In this document: positions 62,179 to 64,000 of the stretch, one piece after another | Layout: the number at the start of each line of letters is the position of its first letter | Position numbering within the stretch: position 1 is the first letter of the stretch | Assembly (NCBI RefSeq): GCF_003667345.1 | Contig: NZ_RCWF01000005.1 | Span: 124,001 to 188,000 of the forward strand | Length of the DNA stretch: 64,000 nt | From: Poseidonibacter antarcticus | GTDB taxonomy: Bacteria; Campylobacterota; Campylobacteria; Campylobacterales; Arcobacteraceae | Direction: 5' to 3' | Notes under the pieces: generated by a model | What the model saw: only the letters and a program-made list of their open reading frames with translations | Databases searched by the model: none | What the model was told of the DNA's origin: nothing | Position numbers and translations under genes: made by a program

Positions 62179-62928
62179 ATGAAAATAGGTCTATTTATTC
62201 CCTGTTTTATGAATGAATTATATCCCGATATCTGTAAATCAACTTATAAAATATTAAAACAACAAGGTTTGGATATTGATTATCCTTTAAATCAAACATG
62301 CTGTGGTCAGCCAATGGCAAATTCAGGTTGTTCTAAAGATATTGAAGTTTTAGCCAAACAATTTGTAAAGATATTTAAAGACTATGACTATATAGTAGCA
62401 CCTAGTGGTTCTTGTGTTACAATGGTAAAAGAGCATTATGCACCATTTTTTGATAATGATAAAGACTATAATAAAGTAAAAGCATCTATTTATGAAGTAT
62501 GTGAATTTTTACATGATGTAATAAAATTAGAAAATCTAAGTTTTAACTCTTCTTTCCCTTATAAAGTAGGGGTACATAACTCTTGTCATGGACATAGAGC
62601 TTTAAAACTTGCAACTGCAAGTGAATTAAATATTCCTTATGACTCAAAATTAAAAAATCTTTTACAAAAAGTAGATGGCATTGAACTTATAAATTTAAGA
62701 AGAGAAGATGAATGCTGTGGTTTTGGTGGAACATTTGCAGTACAAGAAGAAGATATATCAGTTGCAATGGGAAAAGATAGAATCAAAGATCACTTGGACT
62801 CAGAAGCAGTTGTAATGACAGGTGCTGATATGTCTTGTTTAATGCATATGGATGGAATTATAAATAGAAATAATCATCCAATAAAAGTAAAACATATTGT
62901 TCAAATCCTATTAGGAGAAGAATTATGA
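62179..62928 (+). CDS. lutA: L-lactate utilisation Fe-S protein LutA (LldE)
   Basis: The 249-residue protein has two CCG-type domains: NQTCCGQPMANSGC and, near the C terminus, DECCGFGGTFA, plus HNSCHGHRAL. These cysteines bind Fe-S clusters. In LutABC/LldEFG, it helps oxidise lactate to pyruvate. The ATG has AAAGGAG upstream. It overlaps the next gene by 4 bp. Confidence 0.93.
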   Translation: MKIGLFIPCFMNELYPDICKSTYKILKQQGLDIDYPLNQTCCGQPMANSGCSKDIEVLAKQFVKIFKDYDYIVAPSGSCVTMVKEHYAPFFDNDKDYNKVKASIYEVCEFLHDVIKLENLSFNSSFPYKVGVHNSCHGHRALKLATASELNIPYDSKLKNLLQKVDGIELINLRREDECCGFGGTFAVQEEDISVAMGKDRIKDHLDSEAVVMTGADMSCLMHMDGIINRNNHPIKVKHIVQILLGEEL

Positions 62929-64000
62929 GTACTAAACATCCACAAAATGCAAAAGAATTTGTAGCAAACGATGAGAGAATGCATTGGCATGACCAAGCAT
63001 TATGGTTTGTAAGAGAAAAAAGAGATGTAGCTTCTAAGACTATTCCTGAATGGGAAGAGTTACGAGAATTTGCAAAAAGAATCAAATCTCATACAATGGC
63101 AAACTTAGATATATATCTTGAAGAGTTTGAAAAAAATGCTAATAAAAAGGGAATTACAGTTCATTATGCAAGCGATGCAAAAGAACATAATGAAATTGCC
63201 TATAAAATCTTAAAAGAAAAAAATGTAAAAAAACTGGTTAAATCAAAATCTATGTTAACAGAAGAGTGTCACTTAAATCCATTTTTAGAAAGCAAAGGAA
63301 TAGAAGTAATTGATACAGATTTAGGTGAAAGAATTGTTCAACTTAGAAATGAACCACCATCACATATTGTATTACCAGCAATTCATCTGAAAAAAATGGA
63401 TGTATCAGATACATTTCATAAATACTTAGGAACCCAAAAAGGAAATGATGATCCTACTTATTTAACAAGAGCAGCACGTGCAAGTTTAAGAGAAGATTTT
63501 CTAACTGCACAAGCAGGAATGACAGGTGTTAACTTTGCAATTGCGCAAACAGGTGGTGTTGTTGTTTGTACAAATGAAGGAAATGCTGATATGGGAGCAT
63601 CTGTTCCAAAACTTCATATTGCTTCAATGGGAATTGAAAAAATAATTCCAAGACTTGAAGATTTATCTGTATTTACAAGATTATTGGCACGAAGTGCAAC
63701 TGGACAACCAATTACTTCTTATACTTCACATTTTCACGGGAGCGTTGAAGATGGAGAAATGCATATTATTATTGTTGATAATAAAAGAAGTGAATTCTTA
63801 TCATCTGAAAAATATAAAAAAGCATTAAACTGTATTAGATGTGGTGCTTGTATGAATACTTGTCCTGTCTATAGAAGATCAGGTGGTCACTCTTATGAAT
63901 ATGTAATTCCTGGACCAATTGGTTCAATTTTAGGTTCAGTAAAAGAACCAGAAAAACATAATACTTTACCATTTGCTTGTACTTTATGTGGTTCTTGTAC
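62925..64000 (+). CDS. lutB: L-lactate utilisation Fe-S protein LutB (3' end missing)
   Basis: The frame is open from the ATG at 62925 to the end of the window (358 codons). It has the LutB core TAQAGMTGVNFAIAQTGG and a ferredoxin-like 4Fe-4S motif CIRCGACMNTCPVYRR. A second such motif begins at CTLCGSC at the very end. The full protein is usually about 470 residues. The start overlaps the lutA stop. Confidence 0.93.
   Translation, partial: MSTKHPQNAKEFVANDERMHWHDQALWFVREKRDVASKTIPEWEELREFAKRIKSHTMANLDIYLEEFEKNANKKGITVHYASDAKEHNEIAYKILKEKNVKKLVKSKSMLTEECHLNPFLESKGIEVIDTDLGERIVQLRNEPPSHIVLPAIHLKKMDVSDTFHKYLGTQKGNDDPTYLTRAARASLREDFLTAQAGMTGVNFAIAQTGGVVVCTNEGNADMGASVPKLHIASMGIEKIIPRLEDLSVFTRLLARSATGQPITSYTSHFHGSVEDGEMHIIIVDNKRSEFLSSEKYKKALNCIRCGACMNTCPVYRRSGGHSYEYVIPGPIGSILGSVKEPEKHNTLPFACTLCGSC

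Overview
The window looks like a chromosomal segment of an Arcobacter-like member of the Campylobacterota. It is very AT-rich. Its housekeeping genes and their overlapping operons fit that group: a UbiA-family enzyme suited to menaquinone synthesis, RNase J directly after rsmA, an HemJ-type oxidase, and a DUF692 bufferin-type locus. This assignment comes from reading protein motifs; no database was searched.

Layout. Positions 1-4345 hold the end of an RND efflux pump gene, a short periplasmic adaptor and a TolC-like gene. Positions 4670-7889 (minus strand) hold a large nuclease-helicase fusion and a SAM methyltransferase. A tRNA-Arg (TCG anticodon, 7974-8050, minus) follows. It is the insertion site of a 6.6-kb element bounded by 52-bp direct repeats at 8005-8056 and 14618-14669. 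The element carries a tyrosine integrase, a membrane-anchored DEDDh exonuclease and a serine recombinase. About half of it (roughly 8.2-11.2 kb) has no convincing protein gene. That half is an array of eleven ~130-bp dyad-symmetric units, separated by spacers that each carry a small hairpin, and it ends in a CTTTAG-rich tandem repeat and a Fur-box-like palindrome. I do not recognise this array as any described family, and it is the best candidate for an undescribed system.

Positions 14.7-25.3 kb are mostly housekeeping: mqnP/ubiA-like, an OmpA-like protein, a 23-residue-repeat lipoprotein, miaA, rpmE, rsmI, a TrmH-family methyltransferase, an aminotransferase, hom and a MATE exporter. Positions 25.3-36.3 kb form a metal-handling block that suggests copper. 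It contains an MFS exporter, a bufferin-type RiPP cluster (precursor with four GAGKCG motifs, DUF692 enzyme, partner protein), a CusABC-like RND system, a FixH-like protein and a divergently arranged histidine kinase/response regulator pair. Positions 36.4-48.7 kb carry gltX, rlmN, a phosphorylase, a SIMPL protein, hisF, rsmA, rnj, kdsD, an RsuA/RluB enzyme, rarA, hemJ and a PIN-PhoH gene. Positions 48.8-64 kb hold an orphan Phd-like antitoxin, two orphan DctP-type binding proteins, a bluB-like gene, asnB, an AEC transporter, a PiT phosphate transporter, a DEAD-box helicase, accBC, a dCMP deaminase and the start of a lutAB lactate operon.

The element appears to have integrated so that it supplies the 5' half and a new promoter for tRNA-Arg. 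The original tRNA promoter is left at the right end, pointing into the integrase gene. Two genes (the histidine kinase and the AEC transporter) have no ATG, GTG, TTG or CTG codon where homology and the Shine-Dalgarno sequence place the start. They seem to start at ATT and ATC.
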